A stretch of 64,000 bases of DNA from WQXF01 sp031552825 (GCA_031552825.1 JAVBMD010000012.1:1-64000); one strand, 5' to 3'. Shown: positions 7,894-17,104, counted from the stretch's first letter. Notes: generated by a model not told the origin, from the letters alone. Numbers and translations are program-made.

Positions 7894-9612
7894 TTATCTT
7901 TCCCTGCGGCAGTAGGGCCACATGACGCAGTACCCCATCAGCGTCATCAGCAGCAAAAAAAGCGCGAAGCACACGCGCCGCACAGTATCGCTTATGACCC
8001 ACTGTGCGTACAACGTCGCATTATTGTTTAAAGTGATCGTGTCACCCGGGGCATAGGCATGCCCGCTGCCGTCCGGTTCGGTATTCCAGCCCGTAAAGGT
8101 GAAGCCAACGCGCCTGATCCCTGTTTCCTGCTGGGGCAGGATCGTATCCGTATAACTCGGCTTGATATCCAGCCCGGTATGGTACCCCCTGCCGCCATTG
8201 CCCCTATAGGTTACATGAAACCGGAGGACTTCCGTACCGGTAAGAAAGATATCGTAGTTGTTGAGAGGATGATCCGCGATGCTGGTGGTCGCGAACCGGA
8301 TATGCGGATAAAGCGACAGCGCGTCTTCCGGCGGCGTATAAGCCTCGGACGCAAGGTTGCCGCTGAAACGCGTCGCGTCGTCGGTGGTCAGGTTTAGATA
8401 ATTCGCGATGTCCTTCGTGTAGATGCCGCCGCCGTCGTATTGGGCGACATTGGCGCGAATCACGCCGCCGGTCATTATGAGATCCGTTCCGTCGTTCAGG
8501 TAGATGCCCGCACCGTATGCGGCTCGGTTGTCGTATACGGCGACTGGCCCAGAAATGGTCAGCGACGCTTCGTTTTGCAGATAGATGCCGCCGCCTAAGC
8601 TGTCGTCCGCCGTCGCCGTGTTGCCAAAGACAGAAGCTTCATCCGATAAATCGACGGTCGATGCGCTGGCAAAAATGCCGCCGCCCGCTCCCGCACGCGT
8701 TGTGTTGCCACTGATCTTCGCCTCGCCTGTCATCGACAGGGGCGAGTTGTTCAGCGCGACGCCGCCGCCCAAGGTCTCCGCAGTATTGTCGGAAATCGAG
8801 GCGCCAAACCCCATGTTCAGCTCGCTGTCCACCAAGTAAACGCCTCCGCCGTAATTGCTCGTGGAGGTGTTGCCGGAAATGCGCGGCGCGTCGCCGACGC
8901 TCAGCCCCATGTTGATTACGCTGTTGTAACCGGCCAGCACGCCGGCGCCGGGCCTCGCTGCCGTGTTGTCGGAGATGGACGCGTTCCCGGTCATATTCAG
9001 GGTGGAACTGATGATGCCGATGCCGTACGCGCCGTTATCCGAGATCGACGCGGTGCCGCTCATATGGATCGTACAGTTATAGCCTATGACCACGGCATCC
9101 ATACTTACGCCGGTGATCAGCCCGCCAGTCATGTTGAACGTGCCGCCCATACCGGCGTCGGTCGAGTCGCCAATGGTAACCGCCCGGTTGGAACCGTTGC
9201 TCAGCTGATTTCTCAGCACGGCACCGTCCTGCATCGTGAACGTCGCGCCTTCTACCTTGACCATCTTTACATATTTCCCGTCGCCGTCGAGCGCGATGTC
9301 GGCGAGGGTGAAGTTCGCATCGTTGTCCACGATAAACACCGTTCGGTTGGCGGGTCCGCCCCAGCGCAGAGCCGCGCTTGCCGACGACCGGATCGTCAGA
9401 TCGCGCGATATCCGATACCCGCGTGTCAAAGAGATGTCGTTGGCGACGACAATCAGCGTTTCAGCTGAATTGATCGCGTTGATGAAGCCCGGTTCGTCCG
9501 TGACAATGGTTTCAGCCGACGCGTCCAGATCGCCGCACGTCAGGCAGAGAGCAAATATGAGCAAAACCAATAGGACAAAAGCCCATTGGTAGAGCCTGTA
9601 ACTTTTTAGCAT
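7894..9612 (-). CDS. Secreted right-handed beta-helix surface protein
   Basis: The 572-residue protein starts with a signal peptide or anchor (MLKSYRLYQWAFVLLVLLI). It continues with a long parallel beta-helix of about residues 45-440, full of repeats such as GNTSTSNYGGGVYL, SISDNTA and GGGIY. This pattern resembles polymorphic outer-membrane/pectate-lyase-like adhesins. Residues 470-545 form an InlB/Listeria-Bacteroides-type repeat (VGFTFTGWNTEPDGSG). The C-terminus is a transmembrane segment ending in Arg residues, with no LPXTG motif, so it is probably held in the membrane. The ATG at 9612 has a perfect AGGAGG site. It is likely a surface adhesin or stalk protein; ligand unknown. Confidence 0.8.
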   Translation of the reverse strand: MLKSYRLYQWAFVLLVLLIFALCLTCGDLDASAETIVTDEPGFINAINSAETLIVVANDISLTRGYRISRDLTIRSSASAALRWGGPANRTVFIVDNDANFTLADIALDGDGKYVKMVKVEGATFTMQDGAVLRNQLSNGSNRAVTIGDSTDAGMGGTFNMTGGLITGVSMDAVVIGYNCTIHMSGTASISDNGAYGIGIISSTLNMTGNASISDNTAARPGAGVLAGYNSVINMGLSVGDAPRISGNTSTSNYGGGVYLVDSELNMGFGASISDNTAETLGGGVALNNSPLSMTGEAKISGNTTRAGAGGGIFASASTVDLSDEASVFGNTATADDSLGGGIYLQNEASLTISGPVAVYDNRAAYGAGIYLNDGTDLIMTGGVIRANVAQYDGGGIYTKDIANYLNLTTDDATRFSGNLASEAYTPPEDALSLYPHIRFATTSIADHPLNNYDIFLTGTEVLRFHVTYRGNGGRGYHTGLDIKPSYTDTILPQQETGIRRVGFTFTGWNTEPDGSGHAYAPGDTITLNNNATLYAQWVISDTVRRVCFALFLLLMTLMGYCVMWPYCRRER

Positions 9613-9718
9613 AGTAGCCTCCTGTTTTATTGGGATCCCAGTGCATACTATGCTCATTCAATTTTGGGCGTGTTTCGCGCCCTCACACCCTCGGCGGCAG
9701 ATGAGATCGCTGATTTGC

Positions 9719-11779
9719 CTACTTGACGCGGTAGGTCTCGATGAAAGCCTTCTGCTGGCTGGATAGCTTGACGCGAATTGGCTCGCCCAAGGCGGGCTGC
9801 GGGATCGTCGCGCTGATCCATTCCAGCGTGTCCCCTATCGGAAAGCTTTGGGCAAACTCTCCGCAGGAAAGGGTGAGCGTCGCCGTTCCCTTCTCCGCCC
9901 GCGCATGAAGCCGCAGCACGATGCTTGTTTGCTTGGTCAGCGTTTCGTCGAACACGGAGACCATGCTGTCACCAAGCATCAGGCTGCTTTTGCTCACCCA
10001 GCGCTTGTCCAGCCCGCTCATGGCACTGTGCACCCAAGACTTGCCCGGCACAGGGGTCACGATGGCATACCGCGCGTTTTTTGTATACGCGACGCCCACA
10101 CCCTGGGCGAGCGTAACGTTGTTCAACAGCTCGGCATCCATGATCAGCCACTTGGCGTCCGGCGTCGGGTTCTGGCGATAGGTTTTCCAATGCTTTTGGG
10201 GCGTGAACGGCAGATAGACGCCGCTCTTGGCGGTATTGCCCATCAGGTCGGCCAATTCAACGGCCCGCAGCGCCGTCCGGCTGTGAACATCCAGCGCTGT
10301 CGCCGTGGTCGAGAAATAGTTGAGGTCCTGCGCGATGTAGAGCATGTCCCGCGCTTCGATTCGCCGATTAATCTCCATGGCGTCAGCCGCGATCAGCGGA
10401 TCATTTCGCTGCCGCATCCGCTCGTATCCCGCCATGTTGGTGACCACGAAGAACAGCGCAAGCGCCGCCGCCGCGCTCCGTCGCACGCGGCTCGTCCACC
10501 CGTATCGGTACAAAAACAGGCCGCCGACCAGAATCCAGGCGGCGAAAAGGAACTGAAAAAGCACCTTTGGCTGCGTCCAATCGAGCTGAATGAGAATCGC
10601 GGACAGCGACAGCGCGTCGATGGGGTTGGTCGTCCGGCTCGCATTCGCGCCCATGGTAAATACCGCGATCGCAGCCAGCATCATCCCCAGCAGGATGGCC
10701 AAGGGCATGCTCAGCCGCTTGTCGCGCAGCTGCGGCGCGAAGGCAAACGGCAGCAATGCCGGAAAGAACGGCGCCACATAGCGCAGGTGTATGCGCGCCG
10801 AGAAGGGTTGGCCGGTATACTCGTACAGATAGACCACGTAACACACGCCGATTACGATAAACACCGTGCTGGCTGCAAGGATCAGCAGGAGTGCTCGGCC
10901 GGGCTTATCGAAGCCCTTGAAGTAGGCCAGTGGCATGAGCACAGGAAATATCAGCAGGGCGATGGGAATGAACATCGCGTACAGCAGCATGCCGTTCAAG
11001 CTTTTCAGCACCGTCGCCACCGAAAAGACCGGTTCCTGCACCTTATAGATTGACGGAAGGCTATAGTCCAAGCCCAGCGAGCTGGTCAGCAACGCCCGAC
11101 TGACGATGAACATCGCTAGAAAGGTGAGCCCCGCCACGATCGCCACGCGCAGCTTGCGCCTGTCCCTTTGGGCGGCTGCTTGCCCCAGCAATAGCAGCAT
11201 GAACGCGACGAAAACCGCGATCAACCCAACCTTGCAGAAATACAGCAGGAAGCAACCGGCCGCGACGAGCACGGCGTCCCTTTCCTTTTCGCTGGCAAAG
11301 ACGCGATGCATCCCCAAAAACGTCCACAGAAGCAGGGGTGTGCTCAGGCTTTCGATCATCATCACTTCGGTCATGATGCCATCCGGCACCAAGGCGACGA
11401 GGCAGCAGACCAGCAAGGCGGTTTTTTCGTTGCGGGTAATGCGCTTCGCCAGCAAAAACGCCGGAAACAAGGCGCTCGCCATCATCAGCACATTCACCAG
11501 TTGGACTGCGCGGTAAAGGTTTACGCTGCTGGGCAGCGCAAAGAGCGGCGATAGCACCAACGGATACAGCAGGTTGGCATAAAAAATCGGATGATTGCGA
11601 TGCACCAGCCCGCCACCGTTCCAAATGCTGCGGGACAGGTTCAAGTAGAGCGACTCATCCGGCATCAGGATCGGGTTAGCGGTAAACGCCAAGGCCGCGC
11701 TAAACCGAACGGCGGCAACCGCCGCATACAGAAGCAACAACCATAGCCAAGCTTTTTTTACACGCGCGGTGTTTCCCAT
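9719..11779 (-). CDS. GT-C-like multi-spanning membrane glycosyltransferase
   Basis: The protein has 686 residues with about 12 transmembrane segments, mostly in residues 1-440, then a soluble C-terminal domain. The first periplasmic loop carries MPDESLY, an acidic motif like the catalytic Asp-Glu of GT-C (GT39/ArnT-like) enzymes that use polyprenyl-phosphate sugars. A C-terminal beta-rich domain follows (about 490-686). I chose the ATG at 11779 with a GAGG site 6 nt upstream; the in-frame ATG at 11791 is possible. It may glycosylate surface proteins. The neighbouring repeat protein, rich in Ser and Thr, is an attractive but unproven acceptor. Confidence 0.65.
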   Translation of the reverse strand: MGNTARVKKAWLWLLLLYAAVAAVRFSAALAFTANPILMPDESLYLNLSRSIWNGGGLVHRNHPIFYANLLYPLVLSPLFALPSSVNLYRAVQLVNVLMMASALFPAFLLAKRITRNEKTALLVCCLVALVPDGIMTEVMMIESLSTPLLLWTFLGMHRVFASEKERDAVLVAAGCFLLYFCKVGLIAVFVAFMLLLLGQAAAQRDRRKLRVAIVAGLTFLAMFIVSRALLTSSLGLDYSLPSIYKVQEPVFSVATVLKSLNGMLLYAMFIPIALLIFPVLMPLAYFKGFDKPGRALLLILAASTVFIVIGVCYVVYLYEYTGQPFSARIHLRYVAPFFPALLPFAFAPQLRDKRLSMPLAILLGMMLAAIAVFTMGANASRTTNPIDALSLSAILIQLDWTQPKVLFQFLFAAWILVGGLFLYRYGWTSRVRRSAAAALALFFVVTNMAGYERMRQRNDPLIAADAMEINRRIEARDMLYIAQDLNYFSTTATALDVHSRTALRAVELADLMGNTAKSGVYLPFTPQKHWKTYRQNPTPDAKWLIMDAELLNNVTLAQGVGVAYTKNARYAIVTPVPGKSWVHSAMSGLDKRWVSKSSLMLGDSMVSVFDETLTKQTSIVLRLHARAEKGTATLTLSCGEFAQSFPIGDTLEWISATIPQPALGEPIRVKLSSQQKAFIETYRVK

Positions 11780-11802
11780 AAAATTCCTCATCTCCTACAC
11801 AA

Positions 11803-11839
11803 CTGAATTCCCGGGGGCGCATTTCCCCCGGGAATTCAG
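11803..11839. repeat. Perfect 15-bp hairpin in the intergenic region
   Basis: CTGAATTCCCGGGGG (11803-11817) is followed by a 7-nt loop and its exact reverse complement (11825-11839). No T-tract follows on either strand. It lies between the repeat protein stop region and the GT-C gene start, so it could limit read-through, stabilise mRNA or act as a binding site. Confidence 0.6.
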
Positions 11840-11871
11840 GCAACATAGGCTTAGCTTCTGGGGTATCCGTT

Positions 11872-12651
11872 TTAGCGACTAAGCGTACCCTCCGTGGTGT
11901 TTGAGGTAGGTCCGCCCTCCGAACCAGACTCGGGACCCGTGCCGCTCTCGGTGCCCGTGCCGGTCTCAGGACCCGTACCGGTCTCGGTGCCCGTGCCGCT
12001 CTCGGTGCCCGTGCCGCTCTCGGCGCCCGTGCTGGTCTCGGTGCCCGTGCCGCTCTCGGTGCCCGTGCCGCTCTCGCTGCCCGTGCCGCTCTCGGTGCCC
12101 GTGCCGCTCTCGCTGCCCGTGCCGCTCTCGCTGCCCGTGCCGGTGCCGGTGCCAGCATTGTTTGCGGGTCCGCTGGGTCCCACGCCTTCGGTGTCGTCCT
12201 CGCCGTCGAGCGTGTCCCCCATGCCGGGTTCGCCCTGCGGAGCGATCGCATCCGTGCCATCTTGGGAGGCTTGCGTGCCGGTCGCGCTAGGCGCGCTGGT
12301 CGCACCAGCCGGACCGGTCTCCTCGGTCGAACGGGCGATATCGTTCGCATCGGTATCGTCGGCGGCGTTCTGCGGTACATTCGGAAGAAAAACCGCGTAA
12401 TAAACGACATCATTGGTCACGGTATCCTTGCTCGCCTCCACCTGCACCAGTGTGCCATATCCCTGCGCAAGGAAGGAGTTGGCAATGCTCTCGATATGCG
12501 CCGCGATTTCCGGCGTCATATCTTTATTCTGGATTTTAACATACTGCTGCTGCGCGCCATTGTTGGGTGCGATACCGGCGCTCACGGCCAATACCCCAGA
12601 CAGCAGCAAGACAAACACTACGCACAAGGCCACCAAAAAACGCTTATTCAT
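11872..12651 (-). CDS. Secreted Gly/Thr/Ser/Glu-repeat protein
   Basis: The 259-residue protein starts with MNKRFLVALCVVFVLLL, a signal peptide ending near residue 26. A small globular part of about 70 residues (PEIAAHIESIANSFLAQGYG) follows. The rest, from about residue 110, is low-complexity acidic sequence, ending in about 18 tetrapeptide units of the type ESGT, TGTG or ETGT. I chose the ATG at 12651 because GGAGG lies 10 nt upstream and the signal peptide starts there. No sortase motif is seen. The repeat tail looks like a wall-spanning or glycosylated stalk. It is preceded by its own promoter. Confidence 0.75.
   Translation of the reverse strand: MNKRFLVALCVVFVLLLSGVLAVSAGIAPNNGAQQQYVKIQNKDMTPEIAAHIESIANSFLAQGYGTLVQVEASKDTVTNDVVYYAVFLPNVPQNAADDTDANDIARSTEETGPAGATSAPSATGTQASQDGTDAIAPQGEPGMGDTLDGEDDTEGVGPSGPANNAGTGTGTGSESGTGSESGTGTESGTGSESGTGTESGTGTETSTGAESGTGTESGTGTETGTGPETGTGTESGTGPESGSEGGPTSNTTEGTLSR
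11928..12153. repeat. Tandem 12-bp coding repeat
   Basis: A run of about 18 units of 12 bp related to GTGCCGCTCTCG or GTGCCCGTGCCG encodes the (E/T/S)(S/T)GT tail of the secreted protein. Units differ by one to three bases. Such arrays readily change length by slippage, so the protein tail may vary between strains. Confidence 0.8.
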
Positions 12652-12711
12652 GACAAATGATCCTCCGCATGGTTTTCTCAAGTGTGCAAGGCCGCGCACA
12701 TCTTGTTTACC

Positions 12712-12739
12712 ATTCTACCACGCCTTGGTTACTTGTCAA
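12712..12739 (-). promoter_or_regulatory. Promoter of the repeat-protein gene
   Basis: The minus strand reads TTGACA (12734-12739), a 16-bp spacer, then TAGAAT (12712-12717). The predicted start near 12705 gives a leader of about 55 nt. Confidence 0.65.
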
Positions 12740-12792
12740 CATTAGTTGTCGTGCTTAAATGTAACTTAATATGTGCTGCGCTTCGCCCGCCC

Positions 12793-13545
12793 TCACACCT
12801 CCGGCAGCCGCTTCATTGACAGCGCGCCTTCCGCGGACGCTTCCCGCAGCGCCGCCAACTCCTCTGCCGACAGATCCCGGTACGCGCCGCGCGGCAAATC
12901 GCCGAGCTTGAGCGGCCCGAACTGCACGCGCCGCAGCGTCAGCACCTTATGCCCCACCGCCGCGAACATGCGCCGCACCTGCCGATTGCGTCCCTCGTGG
13001 ATCGAGACCAACACCATGCTGGCAAAGGTTTCGCGCCGGATGATCTGCACCTTGGCGGAAGCGGTAGGTCGATCGTCACCCTCGAGGCGGACGCCATGGC
13101 GAAGCGCGCGCAGCGCCGCCTCATCGGGTTCGCCGGTTACGCGGGCGATGTAGGTTTTCGTCACCTCATGGCTGGGATGCAGCAGGCGCTGCATCAGCTC
13201 GCCATCGTTGGTGAGCAGCAGCAGTCCTTCGCTGTCGAAGTCCAGCCGCCCCACCGGAAACAGGCGCACAGGGAACTCCGCAAACCGATCCAGCACGGTA
13301 GCTCGTCCGCGATCGTCGCTGGCGGTACACACCTCTCCGGCGGGCTTGTGGTAGAGGATGTAACGCTTTTCCTCCTCAAAGCGCACCGGCGCGCCGTCCA
13401 CGGCAACGGTATCGCTCCCCTCGACCTGCACGCCCATCTCAGTAACCACAACACCGTTGACGCTGACCCGCCCTTCGGCGATCATCGCATCGCAATGCCT
13501 GCGCGAAGCCACGCCGCATTGCGCCAAATATTTGTTTAACCGCAT
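12793..13545 (-). CDS. rluB: Ribosomal large-subunit pseudouridine synthase, RluB/RsuA family
   Basis: The 250-residue enzyme isomerises a specific uridine of rRNA to pseudouridine. Residues 1-48 form an S4 RNA-binding domain (MRLNKYLAQCGVASRRHCDAM). The catalytic domain carries the family motif GRLDFDSEGLLLLTNDGEL near residues 97-115, with the catalytic Asp in the RLD triplet. The block EGRNRQVRRMFAAVGH near 190-205 is also characteristic. Its place after dacF and near scpA/scpB matches Bacillota gene order. RluB (23S position 2605) is more likely than RsuA (16S), but the target was not proven here. Confidence 0.9.
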   Translation of the reverse strand: MRLNKYLAQCGVASRRHCDAMIAEGRVSVNGVVVTEMGVQVEGSDTVAVDGAPVRFEEEKRYILYHKPAGEVCTASDDRGRATVLDRFAEFPVRLFPVGRLDFDSEGLLLLTNDGELMQRLLHPSHEVTKTYIARVTGEPDEAALRALRHGVRLEGDDRPTASAKVQIIRRETFASMVLVSIHEGRNRQVRRMFAAVGHKVLTLRRVQFGPLKLGDLPRGAYRDLSAEELAALREASAEGALSMKRLPEV

Positions 13546-13578
13546 GCCTTTGTATTCCTCTGTTTCTCGCTGTTTTCA

Positions 13579-14724
13579 TTACGCCAGTAGGCACCACGCG
13601 CGCAGCACCCGTGCCAGTTGATTCCACAGCGTCAGTTCCGCCACCGGATGGGCGGGATAGACCGGCAACTCGCACAGCACCACGCCGCCCGCGCGCAGTT
13701 GCGCCGTGCCGATGCGCTGATCCGCCGCCAGCGGCGCTTCCAGTTCCTCCGGCAGCGCCAGCACGATCGTGGGATTCTCCCGCTCGCTGAGCGGCGCGCC
13801 AAGCGGATCGCGCAGCACCGCGTCCACGCGGCCATACACGCCGCGCTTCACCGGAAGGGAACGCAGCCGCTCGCCCGCGCCCAGCAGCACCACCTGCTGA
13901 TACGCCGCGAAGGCCTGGTCCATCAGCCTCTGCGCCACATCGAACCAGTCCGGGCAACCCAGCACCGCGCCCACCAGCTCCAGCTCCCCGCGCCGCGCGC
14001 TGAACACCAAGCACCGCCCAGCGGCACGGGTATAGCCGGTTTTGATGCCGGTTGCGCCGGGATAGTCGCTAAGCAGGCGGTTTTTGTTGCGCAACTGGCG
14101 GTTGTAGGCGTGTCCCTCCCACGGAATCGAGGCGCGCTGCGTCGAAACGATGCGGCGGAATACCTCGTGCCGCATCGCCTCGCGGGCGATGGTGGCCAGA
14201 TCGCGCGCGGTGGTGTAGTGATTGTCCATCGGCAGGCCGTGCGGGGTGATGAAGTGGGTGCGCGTCGCGCCCAATTCCTGCGCCCGCTGGTTCATCAGCT
14301 CGGCAAATCCCGCCACCGAGCCGCCGATGTGCTCGGCGATGGCCACGGCGGCATCGTTGCCCGAGGCCAGCATCAGGCCTTGCAGCATCTCCTCCATGGT
14401 CAGCGTCTCGCCTAGGCCGAGGTAGATCGAAGTGCCGGGTACGCCGTAGGCCGCCTTGCCGCAGCGCACCGGTTCGGTCAGCTCGCAGCGCTCCAGCGCC
14501 AGCAACGCCGTCATCACCTTGGTGGTGGAGGCCATGGGCAACTGCGCGTCGGCGTTTTGCTCGTACAGCACGCGGCCGCTGCTTTGCTCCAGAATGCAGG
14601 CGGCTTTGGCGCCCGCCGTTGCCGCCGCCGCCTCGGCCCCGACCTCTTCCTCGGCGCAAACTGCACCAACATCATTATACAGTAGCAAGAACACGATGAA
14701 AAGCCCGGCTATCCATCTTTTCAT
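13579..14724 (-). CDS. dacF: D-alanyl-D-alanine carboxypeptidase, S11 family
   Basis: The 381-residue serine DD-carboxypeptidase (class C low-molecular-mass PBP) trims peptidoglycan side chains outside the membrane. A signal peptide occupies about residues 1-24. The active-site motifs are all present: ASTTK (SxxK), SGN in LASGNDAAVAIAEH, and KTGYT. A beta-rich C-terminal domain and a terminal hydrophobic helix follow. The ATG at 14724 has AAAGGG 9 nt upstream. Its place between gerW/scp genes and rluB fits sporulation-linked DacF/DacB enzymes. A second S11 gene lies at 19473-20693. Confidence 0.9.
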   Translation of the reverse strand: MKRWIAGLFIVFLLLYNDVGAVCAEEEVGAEAAAATAGAKAACILEQSSGRVLYEQNADAQLPMASTTKVMTALLALERCELTEPVRCGKAAYGVPGTSIYLGLGETLTMEEMLQGLMLASGNDAAVAIAEHIGGSVAGFAELMNQRAQELGATRTHFITPHGLPMDNHYTTARDLATIAREAMRHEVFRRIVSTQRASIPWEGHAYNRQLRNKNRLLSDYPGATGIKTGYTRAAGRCLVFSARRGELELVGAVLGCPDWFDVAQRLMDQAFAAYQQVVLLGAGERLRSLPVKRGVYGRVDAVLRDPLGAPLSERENPTIVLALPEELEAPLAADQRIGTAQLRAGGVVLCELPVYPAHPVAELTLWNQLARVLRAWCLLA

Positions 14725-14829
14725 ACACACAATCCCTTTCCTCCGCCCGCAAGCCGCATGCCAAAGCCTATGCGCGGAGGCGCAAAAAAAGCCGCTTCCC
14801 CCTGCGAAAAGCGGCTGCCCATGCTTCTG

Positions 14830-15318
14830 TTATTGTCCGTACACGCCGGTAGACGGATCGTACTCGGGCGTAACGATGGGCGGCGGCGCGGCCTTGCTTT
14901 TCTGCGGCTCGCCCGCCGGATCCGCCAAGATCTGTTTGAGATCGCCCACCACCTGCGGCAGCAATTCCATCACGCGATCCACCGGGGTGATGTAGTTGGC
15001 GCTGAGCAGCTTGACCTGCCCGTTGCCCACCACCAAGAAGCCCATCGGCTGCACCGACACGCCCGCGCCGCTGCCCCCCGCAAAGGGCAGATCCTCGGCC
15101 TGCTGCGCGCCCGGCGCGGCAGTCGCCTTCGCGCCCTTGGTATCGGCGCTGTATTCGCCGCCCCCAGCCACAAAACCGAAGGACACCCGTGAGATCGGGA
15201 TGATGGTGCTTCCATCCTCGGTGCGCACCGGATCACCGATCACAGTATTAACGTCCACCATGTCCTTGATGTTTTCCATCGTCGTGCCCATCAGGCTTTC
15301 GATCGGATGCCGTTCCAT
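14830..15318 (-). CDS. gerW: Spore protein of the GerW/YtfJ family
   Basis: The 162-residue cytoplasmic protein aligns by eye with the YtfJ/GerW family: MERHPIESLMGTTMENIKDM, then NTVIGDPV...GSTIIPISRVSFGFVAGGGEY. A Gly-rich segment (GGSGAGVSVQPMGFLVV) closes the conserved part. Family members are made during sporulation and affect spore germination in Bacillus. The start at 15318 was chosen because family proteins begin with this HPI block; longer in-frame starts run into the preceding gene. It overlaps the DUF2953 gene by 28 bp, a pairing common in Clostridia. Confidence 0.9.
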   Translation of the reverse strand: MERHPIESLMGTTMENIKDMVDVNTVIGDPVRTEDGSTIIPISRVSFGFVAGGGEYSADTKGAKATAAPGAQQAEDLPFAGGSGAGVSVQPMGFLVVGNGQVKLLSANYITPVDRVMELLPQVVGDLKQILADPAGEPQKSKAAPPPIVTPEYDPSTGVYGQ

Positions 15319-15881
15319 TTGTCTATCCATCCTTCCCATACCGCCAGCCATGCTATGGCCATAATGTCCCCGATGCGCACGGTGATTATGCAATCGGCGC
15401 CGAGCAGAAACACCGTCTGGCGATAATCGGGCAACACGCGCACCGTGGGATGCGTGCCGCCCGCGCGCAAGCGCGCGGCCAGCGCCAGCATCGATGCTTG
15501 GCACATGCCGTAGAGCAGCGCGGTAAACGCGGCATCCCCGGCGCCCACGCGCGCCGAAAGCGCCAGCGAATCGCATTGAATCGCCCTGCGCGCCCGCGCG
15601 CGGCAACGCGGCCTTCTTCTTATGAATACATAGATTCTTCGCAGATCGTTCAAGGAAGTTTGCGTCTCAGCGCTCGGCTGCTTCCGCCGCCGCCGAATCA
15701 CCAGCGTCAGCCCCTTCTCCCGCCGCTCCAGCGCGGCGTCGAAAGCCATATGCAGCCCCAAGAGCGAAAGCTCCGCATGCAGCGAAGGAAGCCGGCCAAT
15801 GTCCGCCCGCAGACGCGCGCGCACCTGTTGCAGGCACAGCAACGCCAGCAGCGCGCCAGCTATCGCGATTCGTGAAAGCAT
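15291..15881 (-). CDS. DUF2953 domain protein
   Basis: The 196-residue protein has an N-terminal hydrophobic segment (MLSRIAIAGALLALLCL) and a C-terminal part with the block VGAGDAAFTALLYG typical of DUF2953, a Bacillota family usually encoded just before ytfJ/gerW. Arg-rich loops near 60-100 suggest contact with acidic lipids or nucleic acid. The start at 15881 has GGAGG about 10 nt upstream; GTG and ATG codons further up are possible. A role in sporulation is inferred from context only. Confidence 0.8.
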   Translation of the reverse strand: MLSRIAIAGALLALLCLQQVRARLRADIGRLPSLHAELSLLGLHMAFDAALERREKGLTLVIRRRRKQPSAETQTSLNDLRRIYVFIRRRPRCRARARRAIQCDSLALSARVGAGDAAFTALLYGMCQASMLALAARLRAGGTHPTVRVLPDYRQTVFLLGADCIITVRIGDIMAIAWLAVWEGWIDKWNGIRSKA

Positions 15882-15916
15882 CACGCGCATCCCTCCCCAC
15901 AGCATGTACTATTTGC

Positions 15917-15944
15917 TTGACATGGAAAAATAATGCGCTATGAT
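15917..15944 (+). promoter_or_regulatory. Promoter of the SH3-domain secreted protein
   Basis: TTGACA (15917-15922), a 16-bp spacer and TATGAT (15939-15944) give a near-consensus vegetative promoter. The predicted start near 15951 rules out the ATG codons at 15933 and 15948 and supports translation from 15984. Confidence 0.75.
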
Positions 15945-15983
15945 GATATGGAAGAAATACACAAAAAGGTGGTGTTTCGCGTT

Positions 15984-17084
15984 ATGCAGGGTTTTTCTCG
16001 GTACACGCGTCTGCTCGCTTTGTTCGCCGCGCTGCTTTTGCCGCCTTGCGTCGCCCATGCGGAATTTTCGCAAGAAGAGCGCGCCGTCGCCGCCCGGGGA
16101 TCGGGCATCTACTACTTTGCCGACATCGGCATTCCTGCCGAAACGCTGCTCGTCAGCGCCGATTTTTACATCGCGCAAGACGACATTATGTCGTCAATCC
16201 ATACTCGACAGCTCGATCCTTCCGAGGTAAAGGCGCTGCCCGCACCCGAAGGGCTCATCGCGCTGCAAATTCATTTGGACGAGGCAAAGGATCGCACAGC
16301 CACTCCAGCTGGGGGCTTTGACCAGATCGAGTTTTCATTTTCCACGGTGGGCGCGCCGTTCGGCGGCAAGTCGCGCGCGCTTCGCGCCGTCGCCACCGGC
16401 TATCAGTACCTGCCCGAAAAGCTCTATCTATATAAGGCGGAGACCGAGGGAGTGGTGGAGGATTCGATCTTCAGCGTTGTCAGCAACCTGCGAAACCCCT
16501 TCCGCGATAGTTGGTACGCCTATGCGCAGGTCACGCAAGCCAACGAGATCATCGGCAGGCAAACCGGGATGGATGATAACACGCCATTCTACCTGATCGG
16601 CGAAGACGTGGTGCGGTTCTCCTTCTCGATCTGGGATAAGACAAAAGCAGGCCGTATATGGCAGGGATACGAGCTGGAAGCATCTCTCGCATCGCTGGAT
16701 CTAGGCGAATCCATCACCCTGCCGCTGAACGCCAACGCAAAGGAGTCCAGCGAGACGACGGTTACCGTCACCAAGGTGGCGCTGCTGCGCGACGGCGACC
16801 AGTTCACCGGCAGCACCGGCACCCCGGCATCCGTGGCGAACGGCCTGCCGGATCCCATCAATTGGCCGGAAGATTCCGTCGGCCGCATCGTGGTGCTGGA
16901 GAGCGGCACCAACGTGCGCGAGGGCGGCAGCACCAATTATAAGGTGCTCACACGGGTACGCAAGGGCGATGTATTCTACGTCGTCGGCGCCGACGCCTCG
17001 GGCTGGTATGCCTTCTATCTGCCGGAGGATGGGCAGCTCGCCTACATTCATCCCAGCAAAGTGGAGTTTACGCCGAGGCGATAG
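15984..17084 (+). CDS. Secreted protein with C-terminal SH3-like domain
   Basis: The 366-residue protein starts with a signal peptide (MQGFSRYTRLLALFAALLLP, cleavage after AHA). About 240 residues of unrecognised beta-rich sequence follow. A bacterial SH3-type domain occupies about 305-366 (VVLESGTNVREGGSTNYKVL...GWYAF). Such domains bind peptidoglycan or other wall polymers. The gene is alone on the plus strand between two sporulation/division clusters, with its own promoter and terminator. The start is set by the promoter position; a weak AAAGGTGG lies upstream. Function is unknown. Confidence 0.8.
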   Translation: MQGFSRYTRLLALFAALLLPPCVAHAEFSQEERAVAARGSGIYYFADIGIPAETLLVSADFYIAQDDIMSSIHTRQLDPSEVKALPAPEGLIALQIHLDEAKDRTATPAGGFDQIEFSFSTVGAPFGGKSRALRAVATGYQYLPEKLYLYKAETEGVVEDSIFSVVSNLRNPFRDSWYAYAQVTQANEIIGRQTGMDDNTPFYLIGEDVVRFSFSIWDKTKAGRIWQGYELEASLASLDLGESITLPLNANAKESSETTVTVTKVALLRDGDQFTGSTGTPASVANGLPDPINWPEDSVGRIVVLESGTNVREGGSTNYKVLTRVRKGDVFYVVGADASGWYAFYLPEDGQLAYIHPSKVEFTPRR

Positions 17085-17104
17085 ACATCTGCATTCAAAC
17101 AACG

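Noticed and set aside
9848..11053. 401-codon plus-strand open frame opposite the GT-C gene
   Set aside because: No ribosome site and Arg/His/Gln-rich composition typical of antisense shadows.
11928..12153. CRISPR array
   Set aside because: The 12-bp units are contiguous and coding, with no spacers. No CRISPR array or cas gene was seen anywhere in the window.
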